This document shows, piece after piece, positions 14,913 to 17,547 of a stretch of DNA of 17,547 bases. Under the pieces are notes generated by a model, which searched no databases, was not told the DNA's origin, and was given only the letters and a program-made list of their open reading frames with translations. Origin of the DNA: Bacteroidota bacterium. GTDB lineage: Bacteria; Bacteroidota; Bacteroidia; Bacteroidales; VadinHA17. The DNA is taken from assembly GCA_021816545.1 (NCBI GenBank), contig JAKAXP010000017.1, positions 1-17,547 of the forward strand, written 5' to 3'. A program made the position numbers and the translations under genes. Within the stretch, counting starts at the first letter, position 1; each line of letters opens with the position of its first letter.

Positions 14913-15614
14913 ATGAAAACATTCCTCCGAAGATTTGAGAACAACAGGAACCTTGTTATTCTCTTCGGCACCTGGGGAATCGATGACAAAACCTTTTCAA
15001 ACCTCTGTACCGACAACTTTGACTTCATACTGTTCTACAACTATTCTGCAGACGAGCCCCTGATTCTTCCCGAGATGAAGACATACAGGCAGGTGACTGT
15101 CATTGGATGGTCACTTGGCGTCTGGGCTGCAGAATATTACAGCAGGAAACTGGGGATCAGGCCGGACCTTACAATCGCCATCAACGGAACGCCGGTTGCT
15201 GCAGACGACAAGTACGGAATCCCTCTCAGAATCTTTGAGGCAACTCTTGACAACATCTCCAATTACAGCATGGCAAAGTTCTATCTCAGGATGTTCGGAA
15301 CAAGGAGCCGTTTTGAGAAGAACCGTGCGTACATACCCACACGGTCGGAAAAGTCACTCCATGACGAGCTGAGATGGCTTTACAACAGGATGATGGAACC
15401 GGTTGAAACAGGATTTGGCTGGGATTACAGCCTTATAGGATCGGAAGACAGGGTATTCAGGGCCCAGAACCTGATCAGCTACTGGTCAATGCACCAGGAG
15501 ACAAGACAGATAATCGTTGATGCACCCCACTACCTGTTTGACAACTGGAACTCACTTGAAGAGCTTATCAGGTATGTGAGAAGGTTTCGCCTCTCACCCT
15601 TCCGGAACAAATAG
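14913..15614 (+). CDS. bioG: BioG-family pimeloyl-ACP methyl ester esterase (DUF452)
   Basis: An alpha/beta-hydrolase of 233 residues in the DUF452/BioG family, which frees pimeloyl-ACP from its methyl ester at the end of the BioC-BioH-type route to the biotin precursor. Family features are the early LVILFGTWGIDDKTF, the nucleophile elbow GWSLGVWAA with S67, a candidate acid D179 (SEDRVF) and H206 (DAPHYLFDNW). The ATG at 14913 was chosen; an in-frame TTG at 14901 lies too near the preceding T-run. No bioC, bioF, bioA, bioD or bioB lies in the window, so the gene is separated from the rest of the pathway here. It sits directly behind the structured RNA and is convergent with the YihY gene, only 4 bases between stop codons. 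Confidence 0.85.
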   Translation: MKTFLRRFENNRNLVILFGTWGIDDKTFSNLCTDNFDFILFYNYSADEPLILPEMKTYRQVTVIGWSLGVWAAEYYSRKLGIRPDLTIAINGTPVAADDKYGIPLRIFEATLDNISNYSMAKFYLRMFGTRSRFEKNRAYIPTRSEKSLHDELRWLYNRMMEPVETGFGWDYSLIGSEDRVFRAQNLISYWSMHQETRQIIVDAPHYLFDNWNSLEELIRYVRRFRLSPFRNK

Positions 15615-15618
15615 CCTG

Positions 15619-16953
15619 CTAAAGATCCCTGATCAGTACGTTCACCTCGGACGCGGCCACAAGATTCTCAAACCTGGTAAGTGCCGTATCGATCTTCCTG
15701 TAATCGGAATTGTTTATGACTATCTTGTGCAGGGAGCCTGAAGATTCAAGCTTCTCGAGTACGAATGAGAGGGTCATCCTGTTGATGTCAGTAGCCGGCT
15801 GGTAGACGTACTTCTCCTGCTCTTCATTCCACACCTCGGTTACCATCGAAGCCTGGTGAAGCTGGTCAAGACAGTCATGCACAGTGCGCACAGGAAGGCT
15901 CAGTTCAAGGGAGATCTCTTCGGGCGACCTGGGTTTGACACCCTTGACAAAGTCTACAATAAGTGAGTGCATCACCAGCAGCGAGAGTCTCTTTTTCTGC
16001 CTCGGCGAGACAGTCTGAACGTCAAATTCAAATTCGTAACGGGTAATATTCTGAAGGTAATATGACAGCTGCGCTCCCATAAGAAGCACCACCCAGCTCA
16101 TCTGGATCCAGACCATCAGAAGAGGTATGGCGGCGAAGCTTCCGTAAAGTGTGCCCAGCCTGGTAAGTCCCATCTGTGACTCAACATAGAGTATCTGCAA
16201 AACCTGAAGTGCAATACCTGCTACAAGACCTGCAACAAGAGCGGTCCTGAATTTTACCCTTGTGTTTGGCATAGCCAGGAAAGCCGCAGTTGAAAGTGTA
16301 CAGAGCAAAATGAACGGGATCAGCTGAACCAGGAATGATACCACCGGCTTCAGCCCTTCAAGCATGTCTGACTGGCTCAGTATTTCATTGAGACGGGTTG
16401 TGGCAAGTACCGTGGCACTGCTTGAGGCTATGAAAAGAGCCGGTACCAGTATTATGACAGCCAGATAGTCTGTAACCTGACGGTACCACACCCTGGTCTC
16501 GTAAACCTTCCAGATGGAGTTGAATGTGTTTTCAACATACCTCAGCAGCTGACCAACGGTTGAAAAGAGGAAGGCCACTCCAATCCCGGCCAGCCATCCT
16601 CCGCTTGTCTGCTCAAGGGTGGTATTGGCAAAATCAAGTATCCAGTTCATAACCTGCTCCTGGTTATGAAACTGCATGATAATCTGAGCCCTGAGCTCGT
16701 CATGAAGTCCAAATCCCTTTGCAATCCCGAAGGCCAGGGCCACCATCGGAATTACTGAAAGAATAGTAAAGAAGGTGAGAGCAGATGCTTTAATATAGAT
16801 ATTGTCCCTCTTTATTCCCTTGAAAAGCAGATAGATTATTCTCCTCTGCCGAATCCAGAAAGGAGCATATTTCTTCAGCCGGGCTGCAACAGCCTTTCTT
16901 CCATGCCCGGCACGGCTGACAATTGAGTTGCTTATTTCAGAGAATGGTCTCAT
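15619..16953 (-). CDS. YihY/BrkB family inner-membrane protein with C-terminal winged-helix-like region
   Basis: A 444-residue membrane protein of the YihY/virulence-factor BrkB family, formerly mis-annotated as RNase BN. The family start is clear (IKASALTFFTILSVIPMVALAF, about residues 55-76), and about six hydrophobic helices run to around residue 290, including GSFAAIPLLMVWIQMSWVVLLMGAQLSYY near the end of the membrane part. The last 140 residues are soluble and contain a helix-turn-helix-like stretch (SPEEISLELSLPVRTVHDCL) followed by a winged-helix-like MVTEVWNEEQEKYVY. That extension is common in this branch and may be regulatory. Transport or envelope function is unproven. Start ATG 16951-16953. 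Confidence 0.9.
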   Translation of the reverse strand: MRPFSEISNSIVSRAGHGRKAVAARLKKYAPFWIRQRRIIYLLFKGIKRDNIYIKASALTFFTILSVIPMVALAFGIAKGFGLHDELRAQIIMQFHNQEQVMNWILDFANTTLEQTSGGWLAGIGVAFLFSTVGQLLRYVENTFNSIWKVYETRVWYRQVTDYLAVIILVPALFIASSSATVLATTRLNEILSQSDMLEGLKPVVSFLVQLIPFILLCTLSTAAFLAMPNTRVKFRTALVAGLVAGIALQVLQILYVESQMGLTRLGTLYGSFAAIPLLMVWIQMSWVVLLMGAQLSYYLQNITRYEFEFDVQTVSPRQKKRLSLLVMHSLIVDFVKGVKPRSPEEISLELSLPVRTVHDCLDQLHQASMVTEVWNEEQEKYVYQPATDINRMTLSFVLEKLESSGSLHKIVINNSDYRKIDTALTRFENLVAASEVNVLIRDL

Positions 16954-16979
16954 CAGATTTTCTGATCATTACCGGAACG

Positions 16980-16987
16980 CAAATTTA
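16980..16987 (-). promoter_or_regulatory. candidate -7 element for the YihY gene
   Basis: TAAATTTG on the minus strand, an exact TAnnTTTG match 26 bases before the ATG, inside the 85-base divergent gap shared with the comB-like gene. No clear -33 box. Confidence 0.35.
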
Positions 16988-17038
16988 AGAAATGATCTTC
17001 AAACACTATTACTATCTTCACAATTTGAAAGATATGAC

Positions 17039-17547
17039 ATGGACATCACTGTAAAGGAGTTCATCAAAGGGGCGCAGGAGGCTAAGGGCGTGACAGTTAT
17101 AATAGATGTCTTCCGGGCCTTCAGCACCGCATGCTATGCGTTCGACAGCGGCATTAACCGTCTTCTCGACGTCGCTTCCCCTGAAGAGGCATTCGCACTA
17201 AGGGATAAACTGATGGCAGAGGTAATTATTGCGGGAGAACAGGACGAAAAGAAGCCTGCCGGATTTGACTTCGGGAACAGCCCCACAGAGATGCTTACAG
17301 GCCAGGTTGCCGGAAAGACAATGATCCACTGCACAACTGCAGGAACCAGGGGAATAATGAACGCTGCCGGGGCAAAGGAAATTCTCGGTGCAGGCCTTGT
17401 CAATGCAGGGGCTGTGGCTTCATACATTTCACTCCTCCGTCCTGAAAAAGTCACACTTGTGGCGATGGGATACAGGGCAGCCGAAACAGCCGAGGAAGAC
17501 ATGCTGTGTGCCGGCTACATAAAGGACCTCCTTGAAGGACGCGAAAG
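17039..17547 (+). CDS. comB: 2-phosphosulfolactate phosphatase, ComB family (3' end beyond right edge)
   Basis: The frame from the ATG at 17039 stays open to the window end (169 codons and two bases), so the C-terminus is missing; full ComB proteins are about 230-240 residues. Recognised by VIIDVFRAFSTACYAFDSG (about 20-38, with D23 and R26), GEQDEKKPAGFDFGNSP (about 66-82), the CTTAGTRG segment and the LVAMGYRAAETAEEDMLCA stretch, which are conserved blocks of the ComB phosphatase fold. ComB is a Mg2+-dependent enzyme that removes phosphate from 2-phosphosulfolactate, a step first known in coenzyme M synthesis in methanogens. Bacterial homologues usually serve sulfolactate metabolism or an unknown role. 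An overlapping ATG at 17034 is out of frame and meets a stop after a few codons. Divergent from the YihY gene. Confidence 0.87.
   Translation, partial: MDITVKEFIKGAQEAKGVTVIIDVFRAFSTACYAFDSGINRLLDVASPEEAFALRDKLMAEVIIAGEQDEKKPAGFDFGNSPTEMLTGQVAGKTMIHCTTAGTRGIMNAAGAKEILGAGLVNAGAVASYISLLRPEKVTLVAMGYRAAETAEEDMLCAGYIKDLLEGRE

Noticed and set aside
17134..17502. A 122-codon minus-strand open frame.
   Set aside because: It is antisense to the comB reading frame, whose conserved motifs are unmistakable.
1..17547. Searched by eye for CRISPR arrays, insertion-sequence ends, integrase sites, toxin-antitoxin pairs and defence genes.
   Set aside because: No regularly spaced repeats, transposase or recombinase motifs, or defence-gene domains were seen.

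Overview
The window reads as a stretch of ordinary chromosome from a member of the Bacteroidota, probably Bacteroidales-like. Three things point there. The gene content fits: a DUF4105 protein, a one-chain FeoA-FeoB, a FeoB-associated Cys-rich peptide, and a hemerythrin/LuxR pair. Shine-Dalgarno sequences are weak or absent. Exact copies of the Bacteroidota -7 promoter element TAnnTTTG recur in the intergenic gaps. I see no transposase, integrase, phage gene, CRISPR array or restriction system.

Layout: 1-2502 (minus) holds a DUF4105 membrane-anchored envelope protein cut by the left edge, then glycerol kinase. 2667-3305 (plus) is a cytidylate-kinase-like protein. 3358-6344 (minus) is an iron(II) uptake operon: fused feoAB, a Cys-rich FeoB-associated peptide, and a PhnB-like VOC protein overlapping it. 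6558-7882 (minus) is a two-gene unit, a di-iron hemerythrin and a LuxR-type regulator whose receiver domain lacks the phosphorylation residues. 8060-9794 (minus) carries a cold-shock protein with a clear terminator and a TrkH-type potassium transporter. 9840-9913 is tRNA-Arg(UCU). 9994-14559 (minus) has an AraC-type regulator followed by two tandem single-chain LeuC-LeuD-type hydro-lyases. 14712-14897 (plus) is a predicted structured RNA of about 186 nt resembling 6S RNA in layout, ending 15 bases before a bioG homologue (14913-15614, plus). 15619-16953 (minus) is a YihY/BrkB membrane protein. 17039 to the right edge (plus) is the start of a ComB-type 2-phosphosulfolactate phosphatase.

How the genes may work together (inference): the central part looks like an iron and redox/nitrosative-stress neighbourhood, with Fe(II) import next to a di-iron sensor or repair protein and its regulator. 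The AraC gene probably controls the hydro-lyase pair. The two most notable items are the hydro-lyase pair, in which the upstream paralogue keeps its [4Fe-4S] cysteines but has lost several canonical active-site residues, and the structured RNA directly in front of bioG. All identifications are from reading the sequence and memory of families; no database search was run.
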